Source of the DNA: Maniola hyperantus
Taxonomy: Eukaryota; Arthropoda; Insecta; Lepidoptera; Nymphalidae
Direction: 5' to 3'
Assembly: GCF_902806685.2 (NCBI RefSeq)
Contig: NC_048541.1
Location: forward strand, 15,262,662-15,326,661
Length of the DNA: 64,000 nt
Each line of letters begins with the position of its first letter. Position 1 is the stretch's first letter. The notes under the pieces were generated by a model. The model ran no database searches, was not told the DNA's origin, and was given only the letters and a program-made list of their open reading frames with translations. This document shows positions 30,491 to 40,920 of this stretch, one piece after another. The position numbers were made by a program, and so were the translations under genes.

Positions 30491-31428
30491 ACAGTATTTT
30501 AGGAGCTAACAAAACAATATCAAATGACTTGTATTTTGAGCTGTACAATAACAACGTGGGTATTATGTTATTATAAAAAAGCAGTAATTTTTCTTCCTCG
30601 CTATCGCTTAAGAAAAACATTTTTTACAAAGAGACATAAAAAAGTAGAGTGGCTAATGGAGTACGCAGAAGACGGTTACCAAATAATTTTTTTTGAGGTC
30701 TACAACTCGTTCTTGTTTACATCTTGATATCCAGTATCATACTAATTTTGAAAGCTTCTTAGAACACGTTTTTTACTTGAAATAGCCACACTACCTACTA
30801 AGTAGGCACTGATTTACTTCAATAAATAGTACATACATATCCATAATGTATTTGGTTTCTACGCGACATCATACCAGCATGCTAAATTAGTTGGCGGCAT
30901 TTTTTTCGGAGTGGTTACTCGCTTTCAAACAATTTATGGACACTGGCTATTAATTTTTTGAAAAAAAAAATCAATACGGCGGCGGCTGTATGGCACAATT
31001 TCTAATTTTTTTTTAGTTTTTTTGGCAGAACAGTCGTGTCTTTTTTGTCATTTTACTTTGTCTAGCACTTTTGGCGATTTTTCTAGTTTAATTTAGAGTA
31101 AGACAGAATAAAATAGCTGAACAAGTATTGTGAGATACACATTGTAGACAATGTATGAAAGCCGCTCTAGCTTTTTAAACATCCGTGGCGCTTAAGAAAA
31201 ACATCCTTTTCTGAGTTCCACTGTAAGCTGGGATTCCGCATCTATTGTTGCGCTTAACAAAGCAGAGTTCTGAACATCAAGTGTCAGCAGTCTAAACGAT
31301 AAAAAATAACGTAAATTCACTTCACGGGGCCTCATCCTGTGAAATAATGACCGATCGTTACTTAGAATATAGTCGGAGTGCTGACAGGCAATTTCAAAGA
31401 CATAATCTAAAAGATTATAAATATATTA
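30491..31428. other. Mostly unique DNA with a SINE F scrap
   Basis: 30850-30920 (TGGTTTCTACGCGACATCATACC, AATTAGTTGGCGGC) is SINE F body, inverse. Long T and A runs at 30955-31030. No gene. Confidence 0.45.
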
Positions 31429-31522
31429 AAAACTGCCATACTTCTTCCAGGTTAGCCCGCTCCCACCTTAGACTGCATCGCCACTTATCATCAGTTGAGA
31501 TTGCAGACAAGGGCTTACCTAA
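31429..31522 (+). mobile_element. SINE family F, 3' part
   Basis: CTTCCAGGTTAGCCCGCTCCC, CACTTATCATCAGTTGAGATTGC. Confidence 0.7.
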
Positions 31523-32728
31523 TCTAACTACTTTTTAATTAATTAATGGTTTTCAGTTTAGAAAACGTACCATAACTTTCGTATGGCATAAGTATGAAAA
31601 TAGTTGAGGGATTTTGAGGAATTTGACAAAAGTGACTCGACATCCTCTTTCTAAATTTCCCGCCAGCTCTCCACCTACAATATAATGCCCGATCGTTACA
31701 TAGATAACAGAGTTTTTCCGTTAAATCGAGCCTCTTCCGCTCTTAACGACATTGCCCTTCGTTAAACAGAAAAGTGATTCAGGTAGTCGTTGGAGATGAG
31801 TGTTTTTTTCATTTCAAAGGACGTTTAAAACCACTTTTTTCAAAATGGCCGATTATATTGGTATTGCTTTGACAAGGAGATTTATTTATACAGTAGAGTG
31901 GCTATTAGGAAGTAAAATATTTAAAGTAAAGTATTTACAGGAAAATTCATTATTTTAAATATTAAATATTGATATATAAAAATTCATCATATTATTGGAC
32001 ATAAAAAGTGCGTCAGAAACGTACCCAGTGGCTTCAAAAGGTGTAATAGTCAAAAACTGTCGACAGTTGTAGTTAAAATCTCGTGTGGTAATGTAGCACG
32101 CATACGGCCTAGAATGAAGTGTATTCTTTTTGATAACTATGTAAACTCAGCTTTATATTCTTTGACAGACTTTTATATTCATTAAAATTGATACACTAAA
32201 ACCAAACACAAAAGAAGCGCGCCGCGCTTCAGAGCGTGGCCTTGTTACGCGCTGCTTCGTTATACTAAAGCAAATAAAAGTTAATTTGCTGTTATCGGCT
32301 CGATGCGTTGCGCCTGAGGCTACTGATTTTCAGTACTCTAAGGCTATGAAATTGGCCCAGCTACTTGTCTCGTTTTATCCTATCTGTCACAATATATTAG
32401 TATATATCTATGTTTAAAAAGTAAAACGGTTTACAAAATGAGAATTTATATTGATATTGCTCTGAGGTAATGCGTTGGCAGTGGGGAGGAGTAATGAATT
32501 CCTCAAACTTAGCACTCGCATAATGGTGAGTTAGTATGATAAAAGAAATGCGCATTTTAAGGCCGGGAGTTTAGTCGTTTTTCACCATTATGAAAGTTTG
32601 GCGAACTTGAAAAAAAGAAAGTGCTTTTAGAATTCATTTGCGAAGTATAAGCCTTGGTAAAACATTTACAACTTGGTCCAACATAATAATAGTAGTAACC
32701 ATTATATTTTTACATTAAGTACCTACAA
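31523..32728. other. Unique AT-rich DNA
   Basis: No gene or repeat recognised. A small GC palindrome, GAAGCGCGCCGCGCTTC, lies at 32214. Confidence 0.45.
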
Positions 32729-33146
32729 GCGATACAATGTGAATTTCATAATTTTCATTTAATTTAATATAAACATCCTTATTGCTTAATACCTACTATC
32801 TCAAAGAATAAAAATACAGAATATACTTAACAGCGATACAATATGAATTTCATAATTTTAATTTAATTTTTAATTTAATTTAAACATCTTTATTGCTCTA
32901 ATACTACGACAAAGAATGAAAAATACAGGATATACTTAACAGCGATACAATATGAATTTCATAATTTTAATTTAATTTAAACATCTTTATTGCTCTAATA
33001 CTACGACAAAGAATGAAAAATACAGAATATACTTAACAGCGATACAATATGAATTTCATAATTTTAATTTAATTTTTAATTTAATTTAAACATCTTTATT
33101 GCTCTAATACTACGACAAAGAATTAAAAATACAGGATATACTTAAA
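32729..33146 (+). repeat. Minisatellite, four units of 97-109 bp
   Basis: Units start at GCGATACAAT: 32729, 32833, 32942 and 33039. Units 2 and 4 carry an extra 12 bases (TTTAATTTTTAA type) and end CAGGATATAC. Unit 3 lacks both and reads CAGAATATAC. Unit 1 is the most diverged. Each includes TTTAAACATC-TTATTGCT and a TACTACGACAAAG block. Confidence 0.9.
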
Positions 33147-33236
33147 AACAAAGGGCGACCTTATCACTACAGTGATTTCGTAGCCTCAATGTCGCAGTGA
33201 AACAGCCTTATTTCGGCAAGAATAATACATTTTGTC

Positions 33237-33425
33237 GTCTAGTGGGGGGGCTTCCAACGCTGCGGTTTTCGGTGCGAGGTCGCCATTCTAGCACTTTGGG
33301 ACCCCAACATCTAACGTCTATGTGCCCTGCCCATTGCCTAGCAAGGAGCCACTGGATTCAGGTGGCGCAAAACCGTGGCGTGCGGAAATCTCTACAAGAG
33401 ACCTATCCACTGGTTAATGATGATG
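33237..33425. pseudogene. Rearranged RTE-like LINE pieces
   Basis: 33237-33340 is minus-oriented (AGTGGGGGGGCTTCCAACGC, GGTGCGAGGTCGCC, GGGACCCCAACATC). 33341-33425 is plus-oriented (GAGCCACTGGATTCAGG, CTACAAGAGACCTATCC, GATGATG tail). Two parts of one family in opposite orientation side by side imply an inversion within, or twin-primed insertion of, one LINE. Confidence 0.7.
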
Positions 33426-33661
33426 TTTCATTTGTACAAGAATTGACGCTGGCTCCCAGACTATAAGATGCTGTTAAATGGAAGGCGTTTCATTACACCA
33501 GTGGAGCGAGTCAGCGTAATTAAAAATACCTAATTCTTGCTTCATCGAGTGGAAACTGGCTCAAAGAAGCCACTGATTTGGTTAACTTTGTTATTCGATG
33601 GGTATAATAATCACGAATCACGGTAATGGATTTCTTTCTTTTTCTTGACTAGGCATTAGCA

Positions 33662-34054
33662 TCAGTACCCTTATAAATGTGAAAGTGTGTTTGTTTGTTG
33701 GTTTCTTGGTTTTGTCCTTCAATCACGTCGCAACGGTGCAACGGATTGACGTGATTTTTTGCATGGGTATAGATAAAGACCTGCCCCCCAATTGTGTAAG
33801 AATAACCATTTCATGGCTATCGCAATCTTCAAGAAATTCTGGCCTTTGATTGGTTGATTCGCTGTTTACATTTTTTCACAGCCAATCAAAGGGCAGAATT
33901 CTTGACGATTGCGATAGCCATGAAATGGTTATACTTACACAATTGGGGGGCTGAAGAGTGACATAGGCTACTTTTTTCCCGGAAAATCAAAGAATTCCCA
34001 CGGGATTTTTAAAAAACCTAATTCCACGTGGACGAAGTCGCAGGCATCAGCTAT
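33662..34054 (+). mobile_element. Family A Helitron-like copy carrying a MITE
   Basis: TCAGTACCCTTATAAATGTG start, CACGTCGCAACGGTGC, ATAGATAAAGACCTG then the insert (33784-33950) then CTGAAGAGTGACATAGGC to GGCATCAGCTAT. The terminal CTAG is mutated to CTAT. Confidence 0.85.
33784..33950. mobile_element. 167-bp hairpin MITE with 3-bp target duplication
   Basis: CCCCCCAATTGTGTAAG at the left and CTTACACAATTGGGGGG at the right. The arms pair for about 75 bases (CCATTTCATGGCTATCGCAA) leaving a loop of under 20. CTG precedes (33781-33783) and follows (33951-33953). The intact family A copy at 8017 has one CTG there. A 3-bp duplication fits PIF/Harbinger- or CACTA-type transposition, but the termini match neither consensus clearly. 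Confidence 0.85.
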
Positions 34055-34105
34055 TCATTTAATATTTAATATAGTCAGCAGGCGTGCAGGTTAATATGTC
34101 TGTTT

Positions 34106-34338
34106 ACTATTCGGACCGTCGGAGGTTCGATCCCGGCCACGCACCTCTAGCTTTTCAGAGTTGTGTGCGTTTTTTAAGCAATTAAATGTCACTTGCTTGA
34201 ACGGTGAAGGAACACATCGTGAGGAAACATGCATGCCTGAGAGTTCTCCATAATGTTCCCAAAGGTGTCTTAAGTCTGCCAATACGTACACAGCGTGGTA
34301 CTATGACCAAACCCTTCTCGTTGTGAGAGGGGATAGCT
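34106..34338 (+). mobile_element. SINE family D, 5' truncated head
   Basis: TATTCGGACCGTCGGAGGTTCG, GATCCCGGCCACGCACC, then the body to CAAACCCTTCTCGTTGTGAG. The 5' portion with box A is lost. Confidence 0.8.
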
Positions 34339-34984
34339 AAAATTTAAATTTTTTACCAACAAAATTAATTCACGAATATTAAATTCAAAAGCATTTATCG
34401 GAGTTACTTATTGCGTGTAAAATTATTCGTGCAAGGCAATTCATAACTTTCCAGACTTAGCAATACCTAGCAGCTACCTACTTAATTCGTGTTAGCTACA
34501 ATCTGAAAAAGTTTCAATAAATGCTGAAAAAGTTTGAATAAATTAAAAGTTCGATTTTGTGTAAAACTGTCACGTTTATAATTACTCGACCATCCACCTC
34601 TAGGGTATTAATTTATATACAAAAATTAATCGTAATTTAACATAGGCATTCCTGTTAACGTGGTATAATTTTTTTTTTCAGCAATAGAATGTCACCTGTT
34701 TAGAATGATAAGGGCTTAGGTCAAGTCCGGATACTGTATTTGAATATGTCAAAAATAAATTATTTCTGTGATTATTAAATAGAGTCTTCCAAAATACGTA
34801 AGATCCACTTCCTATATTATTTTTATACGTAATAACCATTTTAAACTATCGATTAAAGTAAAAAAGGATGCCAATTATTGTGACGTCACATACCGGTATT
34901 TCACAGAATCTCGCATACTTACTAAGCGCACGTTTTGACGTTTGATAAAAAGTTACTGATTTGACTAGTTGTCAAATACCGCAT
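34339..34984. other. Unique AT-rich DNA
   Basis: No recognisable gene or repeat. Confidence 0.4.
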
Positions 34985-35130
34985 TGGCAACTTCACACAC
35001 CGCCAGAAACGTTATGGAGAACTCTGAGACATGCACGTTTCCTCACGATGTTTTCCTTCACCGTTAAATCAAGTGATATCAATTGCTTAAAACGCATAAA
35101 CTCCAAAAAATCATAGCCCTGTATCGAACC
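34985..35130 (-). mobile_element. SINE family D fragment
   Basis: CATTGGCAACTTCACACACC, CGTTTCCTCACGATGTTTTCC, CGAACCCCAGATCCTCCG. Confidence 0.75.
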
Positions 35131-35154
35131 CCAGATCCTCCGAAGCCGAAATCT

Positions 35155-35222
35155 TGACTTGAATGGGCCGTGAAAAGCTAGCATACAGACAGACACACTT
35201 TTGCATTTCTAATATTACTTCA
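35155..35222 (-). mobile_element. Family A 5'-end fragment
   Basis: GGGCCGTGAAAAGCTAGCATA, CAGACAGACACACTTTTGC. Confidence 0.65.
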
Positions 35223-35358
35223 GTATGTATAACATAAAATTTAACATTAGGTTGCTTAGGCTCAGAGAATAGGGATTACTATCTAACCGAGCGATCCATC
35301 GTCGTCGGCAAATCACGTTAACAGCGATTGTTTACCAGTTTGGCGGCAAGTTGGCGAA

Positions 35359-35454
35359 TTTTAGCAACTTACCCGTTTGAGCACGCGTACAACGAAGTTC
35401 GTTGAGTTTTAGCAACTTATCCGTTTGAGCACGCGTACGACAAAGTTCGTTCAG
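35359..35454 (+). repeat. Two tandem 48-bp units
   Basis: TTTTAGCAACTTAYCCGTTT, then GAGCACGCGTACRAC, repeated at 35359 and 35407 with four or so differences. CpG-rich, in otherwise unique DNA. Confidence 0.85.
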
Positions 35455-35870
35455 CCGCCAACTCGCGCAGGTGCACAAAATTAATACGCCACGATGGAAC
35501 GTGAAATTTGTTTATCAACTTTTTGTGCCAAATTAAAGGTGCATTTATGTTTTCTGTAAAATTAAAGCCGTATTATATTAATATTCAGAGTTTTGAAGGT
35601 GGACTTTTGAATAACAATAAATATATTGGATCTCGTTATTTGTCGGTTCTGTGTATGAAGAATTAGAGCTTTACAAAATATGGTATACTAGAAAAGATGT
35701 TCGATTTTATTGGACATAATATTGAAAATACCTAATTCCAGACAGCGCAAAATTATACCCTAGATGTATTTACTATAAATCATTTAGAAAAAAAGTCTCA
35801 ATATTAAAACAATTTTTTTATGGCATGACGATAAAAAACGGGTCAAGTTGGATGGGTGAAAAGCAATAGA
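35455..35870. other. Unique AT-rich DNA
   Basis: No recognisable gene or repeat. Confidence 0.4.
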
Positions 35871-35995
35871 AATACCCACTCAAATTTCGATTCTCTATCT
35901 TTTTCGGTTCATAAGATACAGCTGACAGACAGATGGACAGCGGAGGCTTAGTGATAGGGTCCCGTTGGCATCCTTCGGGGACGGAACCCTAAAAA
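35871..35995 (+). mobile_element. Family C-related end (GCGGAGGCTTAG subtype)
   Basis: CTGACAGACAGATGGACAGC, GGAGGCTTAGTGATAGGG, CATCCTTCGGGGACGGAACC, CTAAAAA. The same ending forms both arms of the nested element at 38403. Confidence 0.7.
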
Positions 35996-36124
35996 ACAAG
36001 GAAATTGCAAATTTCAGTTTTATTTAAATAACGAAACAGGCTTTTCTAGCCCTGGTTTTTACGTCTTTGGTCTGACCTAATCTTGTATAGAAGCAGGCGT
36101 TATTTTGTGGAAGTCTATGATATA

Positions 36125-36215
36125 CAATGAACCAAAAGCTTAATTTGCTATAATCTGCTGTACAACAACGGACGGGTTTCAGCGGACTACAACAAATTAA
36201 GCTTTTGGTTCATTG
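36125..36215. mobile_element. 91-bp hairpin MITE
   Basis: CAATGAACCAAAAGCTTAAT at the left, ATTAAGCTTTTGGTTCATTG at the right: 23 bases of exact inverted ends (including TTG/CAA). The interior (AATCTGCTGTACAACAACGG) is unpaired. No target duplication visible. Confidence 0.75.
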
Positions 36216-36341
36216 ACCTAATCTTTTTACAGCGGGATATGTTTTTAATTTACCGAGTTTAAAACTACATAGTAACAAACTTTGCGGCTACTAAATTCCA
36301 TCAACAAATTGTCGAATAACTAGACAGCATAATTATTATGA

Positions 36342-36652
36342 AGCTGTGATAACCTAGTGGTTAGGACGTCCGCCTTCTAATAGGAGGTCGGGGGTTCGAT
36401 CCCGGGAACGCACCTCTGACTTTTCGGAATTATGTGCGTTTTAATTACTGAATTAAATATCACTTGCTTTAACGGTGAAGGAAAACATCGTGAGGAAACC
36501 TGCATGCCTGAGAGTTCTCCATAATGCTTTCAAGGATGTGTGAAGTCTACCAATCCGCACATGGCCAGCGTGGTAGACTATGGCCAAAACCCTTCTCACT
36601 CTGAGAGGAGGCCCGTGCTCTGTAGTGAGCCGGTGATGGGATGATCATGATG
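36342..36652 (+). mobile_element. SINE family D, reference full-length copy
   Basis: The head AGCTGTGATAACCTAGTGGT (box A) and GGGGTTCGATCCCGGGAACG (box B) is followed by a non-tRNA body (AACGGTGAAGGAAAACATCG, TGCATGCCTGAGAGTTCTCC, GCGTGGTAGACTATGGCC, GAGCCGGTGATGGGATGATC) and an ATGATG tail. Exact 13-bp duplications ATAATTATTATGA lie at 36329-36341 and 36653-36665. The ATG-repeat tail is like that of the RTE-like LINE fragments here, which makes that LINE a plausible mobilising partner (inference). Confidence 0.92.
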
Positions 36653-36665
36653 ATAATTATTATGA

Positions 36666-37552
36666 GCACCATAATAAGTAGTTAGTTGCGAACAAGTAGG
36701 TATACACTAGACATATAGTTGTGCTAGTTAAACGGAGATGGTGCAACCGAATGGGAAAGTTTGGAGGACGTCTCGAAATTGATTTCCGAGATATTGAACA
36801 TTATACACGAACTCGAGTCTCGAACACGAATTAATATTCGCTCGAAACTTACGTGGAACATGTGAATTTTAGGCAAAGTATACTGTAACTCAGTACTGAG
36901 ATATAATATTATGTAATTGTATATTTTCCATAACGTACTATAAAATAGCGTGTTGCGAAAATCAGCTACTTTAGACTAAAGCATCATCAACGAAAGCAAC
37001 TACGAAGCGGGAAGTGGACGCGTTCCACGATTTTGAGGAAACTGTAATATAAGTAACTTTTTATATTTTCTTCAGAATAGTATTAGAAATCACGTCATGC
37101 ATTGCCAGACACTTAGTGTCGTGGCAACCCCATGCCAGACACCCAACAACTTTTAAGCTTTAAAGGCCCACGTCTCACCACAGAGGGTATCCACAGGATT
37201 TTATGATATTTATTTATTTTATTTATTTCCACACAAAAAGAAAAAACACTTACAATATTGGTTTCTTCGTGCTCGTAAGCGCTTTCAAACACTAACACTA
37301 AGCAAAAAGTTGGTTCTAACATTATGATAACTTCCTAAACAGTGAAATAGTGTGCGTGTCGTATCTGTTATCCGCTAAACTGCGACGGTGCAATTGGACG
37401 CAAAACTTTCCAGATACTGCCCAAATTGATTTCCGCGAAATTGAGCATTATAGAACGGAATTAATATTCACAGGAAACTTGTTTAGTTTGCGATTCGGAG
37501 TATTAAAGGAGGTATTTAAATAATTTCTATCTAACTATCTATATAATAAAAA
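36666..37552. other. Unique AT-rich DNA
   Basis: 37203-37260 (TTATGATATTTATTTATTTT then CACAAAAAGAAAAAACAC) could be a minus-strand LINE tail. No gene. Confidence 0.4.
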
Positions 37553-38005
37553 CTAGATGCGATACTCGCGATTTCGTCCGCGTGGATTTAGGTTTTTTAA
37601 AAACCCGTGGGAACTCTTTGCTTTTCCGGGACTAAACTTGCCTATGTCAATTTCCAAGGCACAAGCTGTACTTCTGTACCAAATTTAATATAAATTGGTT
37701 AAACGGATGGGTCATTAAGAATCCCGTGGGAACTCTTTGATTTTCCGAGATAAAAATAGCCTATGTCCTTCCCCGGGATGTAAGCTAACTTTGTACTAAA
37801 TTTCATCAAAATCGGTTAAACTGTTACTGTCTGCTAGTTTTTTACGGCCTAACATTTTAACCGATTTGGATGAAATTTAGTACAGAGTTAGCTTGCATCC
37901 CGGGGACGGACATAAGCTACTTTTTGTCCCGGAAAAACGAAGAGTTCCCACGGGATTTTTAAACAAACCTAAATCCACGCCGACAAAGTCGCGGGCATTA
38001 TCTAG
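37553..38005. mobile_element. Two family A Helitron-like copies in inverted orientation
   Basis: 37553-37830 is minus-oriented (CTAG at 37553-37556) and contains an internal repeat of CCCGTGGGAACTCTTTG. 37830-38005 is plus-oriented, ending GCGGGCATTATCTAG. The 5' ends meet around 37825-37840 (CTGCTAGTTTTTTACGGCC), so both CTAG termini face outwards. Confidence 0.8.
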
Positions 38006-38402
38006 TAAAAAATAAAATAGAGGTAAAATAAACTGATATAGATTGCCACCAATAAGTAGCACGCGAATAGTTTATGTCAAAGGATTTTGGAATTTTGGAA
38101 AATTTATTTCAAAATTTATTTTATTTCTTTAAACCTTCAGCTTCTATGAAAATAACTTATAGAAAACAAAATTTTAATTCAGTTAAACACGCCTTAATCA
38201 GTTCACTTAAACGCTCAAAGGTGGTTATTGTTAAAAGAATAGCCCTTAATTAAAAACTGGAGGGATTAACTAACCGAGCAGCATTGAACGTTGAATTATG
38301 TTCAGATTTTAGCGCGCAATATCGAAAAATACAGATTGTAAATAGAAAAGCAAAATGGTGGCCTGTTATCACATAAACTGACTAGCATTTAAAAAATCTA
38401 TG
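38006..38402. other. Unique AT-rich DNA
   Basis: No gene or repeat recognised. Confidence 0.4.
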
Positions 38403-38446
38403 TTTTTAGGGTTCCATATCCGATGAATGCCATCGGGACCCTATTA

Positions 38447-38611
38447 CAAGTCCCGCAAATTGCTAATGCGCGTGGCCGCCATTTTAGTGACGTCAGCACT
38501 AGACTGAAGTTTCGAGCTGTTGGTATATTTTAATTTCGGCTGACGTCAAAATGACGTCATTTCGATGTTAATGAGACATGGTTCCAGCTCAATAGCAATT
38601 TGCGGGACTTG
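38447..38611. mobile_element. 165-bp MITE with TA target duplication
   Basis: CAAGTCCCGCAAATTGCTA at the left, TAGCAATTTGCGGGACTTG at the right, about 22-bp ends. TA at 38445-38446 and 38612-38613. The right arm of the host element (38960-38975, read inversely) supplies the empty site CCCTATTACTAAGCC. The interior carries three TGACGTCA-type words (38500, 38551 and 38561). TA duplication points to the Tc1/mariner superfamily. Confidence 0.85.
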
Positions 38612-38744
38612 TACTAAGCCTCCGCTGTCCGTGCGTCTGTCCGTCCGTCTGTATTTCATGAACCGTAATAAGTAGAGAGTTGAAGTTTACATTGAGTGTG
38701 GTACCCGAAATGGCCACACATGAAAATTAAAAAAAATTATATCA

Positions 38745-38887
38745 CTACTCATATAAATACCAAAGTGTGTTTGTTTGTCCTTCAATCACGTCACAACGGA
38801 TCGACGTGATTTTTCGCAAAGACCCACACTCTACTTTTTATCCCGGTAAATCAAAGAGTTCGCATGGGATTTTTAAAAACCTAAATC
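38745..38887 (+). mobile_element. Family A fragment (nested)
   Basis: TCACTACTCATATAAATACC start, CCTTCAATCACGTCACAACGG, ACCTAAATCCAC, then stops before the terminal hairpin. Confidence 0.7.
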
Positions 38888-39006
38888 CACATTCTACCTA
38901 TTACGGTTCATGAGATACAGCCCGCTGACAGACAGGAAGACGGACGGACAGCGGAGGCTTAGTAATAGGGTCCCGTTGGCATCCTTCGGGTACGGAACCC
39001 TAAAAA

Positions 39007-39360
39007 TGTAAATATTATGGCAGTTAATGTGAAACCGGCCGATATGCCAGCTGAGTGACGGATTTACTCAATATACTCGCCAAATGGAAAAAATTGATGG
39101 CCATTATGTCGACGCTTTTCTATGCGTTTAGTTTATTTTGCGCCAGCTTTTCCCGTTATATCGCCTCTCCAACCATTTCTATCGTAGGTATATACGCGTG
39201 AACAAGTGATTTGAATTTTCGAAAGGAAGAGCAAAAGTTGGGTATACATTATAGTCCGTACAAAATGAATTTTCACGCGCCATTTTATCTTTGTGTCAAC
39301 TGTCATATCAAAAGTACGGTTCACCTTAAAAATAAGGACTAAAATCGTATTTTTTTACAT
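39007..39360. other. Unique DNA
   Basis: No gene or repeat recognised. The 63-residue minus frame at 39133 lacks motifs. Confidence 0.4.
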
Positions 39361-39671
39361 TGGCCCCGATTCTCTAGCCTCTCTCTAAACTAAATTTAGA
39401 GTATCTGCATCCTTTTCTTTTTACTAATGCTAAAAAAGGAACGGAACATGACTTTCACATTTAAAGACTCTTAATTTTTGTGCACAATACAAATTTAAAC
39501 AGTAGGTTCGCGAGTGCGTGCTAAAATCACGGGTTTTACCATCTAAAAATTAAATTTAGAAATGTGAAACTGCTTCTGTCCACACCACCATCACCCTGTT
39601 CTTACAATAGTAAGAAAAGGGTGCGAATACTCTAAAATTAGGTTGTGCTTAGAATCGGTGCCAATGACACA
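39361..39671. mobile_element. Family J element, complete
   Basis: ATTGGCCCCGATTCT at the left and AGAATCGGTGCCAAT at the right: 15-bp ends with one mismatch. Interior as in the copies at 1474 and 8480. Confidence 0.8.
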
Positions 39672-40230
39672 TAAATTTAAAATGGCGCGTGACAACTCAT
39701 TGTACGCATTTATAACTTGGTTATTATATTTTTATCATCGTGTATTATTGAGGCGTTTACAGAGGTAACAACTAACAATAGGTACCATGTTGTCATAATT
39801 TTTTGTAAATTTTTGTCAGTGTAATCAGATTAATTTAAAGGTTTTTATCTATAATAGATATAACTTACGTTCGTGGTCTGGGCGGTCGTAGGTAGATCTC
39901 AGCATGCCTGTAAAGAGGAAAACATTTTTTTTTTAATTTTTATGATTTTTTATCAAAAAGTATATTTTAGCTTTCCAAATATAGCAATGGTGGCTGACAA
40001 GTTACTTGTATTCAGACACGAATATGTAATTTATATTGAATTATTTTGCAACATACTTGTACCTATTGCAAATAATGTAATTTAATCTGACAAGTTACAA
40101 TCTGTTGATGTGTAAATTGCACATTCTACAGACTTTCTGTATAAAAGTTAATATTTTAATGTGTATAATTATTACAAAGTGGAAGTATTTTATGAAAATT
40201 TTAATTGTGTAAGTACCTTTTACAGATATC
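39672..40230. other. Unique AT-rich DNA
   Basis: No gene. The 70-residue frame at 39873-40085 has no recognisable motif. Confidence 0.35.
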
Positions 40231-40410
40231 TTTATATATAAAATTCAAAGTCCTGACTAACTGACTGACTGACTTATATATCAACGCACAGCCTAAACCG
40301 CTGGGCCCTAGAGACATGAAATTTTGAGGGTTTGTAAAGAGTAGGTATCCATTAAGAAAGGATTTTTCGAAATTCCACCCCTATAAGTGGGTTAAAATAT
40401 CGGATGAAAG
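40231..40410 (+). mobile_element. Family B variant
   Basis: CTTTATATATAAAATTCAAAG, CTGA tract, CAACGCACAGCCTAAACCGC, GGGCCCTAGAGACATGAAAT. The same subtype as the 3926 copy (GGACCAGCGGTTTAGGCTG). No CTAG end. Confidence 0.7.
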
Positions 40411-40850
40411 TTTGTATGAAAGTCCGTCATTTTTCAAGTTATTTGCATGAAAATTGGTATTTGGGTTTTCGGTCAAAAAATGAAGAAATACGTGTTCCAG
40501 GATTATTGGAAATTCAACCCCCACCTCGAATTTTTAAATTCCAAGCGAGCGATGCGGGGGCGGTTCAGTTAGTTTTCACAATATGTTCAAATAATACTAA
40601 TATGTGTAAAATAATCGAAAGTAGGACCATTTTATTCACTTGAGGTATAATTATATTTTGCTCACATGCCCTGTTTACATCTTAATCGAATCAAAGAGTT
40701 ATTAAGGTTAAGAATGCTTAATAAGTTAACAAGCTTACAGTGTAATGAACTGGATAATTAGGAGGAGGTACCTACGAGCTTAATTATACGATAATATACC
40801 TCCTATACTCGTACTTATAACATGTTTTACTTTTACGCATTGTTGATGAC
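40411..40850. other. Unique AT-rich DNA
   Basis: No gene or repeat recognised. 40500-40570 is GC-richer. Confidence 0.35.
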
Positions 40851-40920
40851 TTCCCTGGCGCAGTAGTGAACGCTGAGGTATTAAAGTAGAAAGTCCCGGG
40901 TTTAAGTCTCAGCTGGGTAA
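40851..40920 (+). mobile_element. SINE family F head
   Basis: TTCCCTGGCGCAGTAGTGAACG and GTCCCGGGTTTAAGTCTC (degenerate boxes A and B). Confidence 0.65.

Larger units (their letters stand above)
38403..39006. mobile_element. Inverted-repeat element with two nested insertions
   Basis: Both ends are family C-type termini facing outwards: TTTTTAGGGTTCC at 38403 and GGAACCCTAAAAA at 39006. The arms (about 110 bases, once the insert is discounted) share ACCCTATTAC-TAAGCCTCCG, CTGTCCGTC and CATGAACCGTAATA. Insert 1 is a MITE at 38447-38611 in the left arm. Insert 2 is a family A fragment at about 38745-38887 between the arms. Confidence 0.75.

Noticed and set aside
32729..33146. CRISPR-like array
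   Set aside because: Units are directly adjacent near-identical 97-109-bp repeats without distinct spacers; a minisatellite in eukaryotic DNA.
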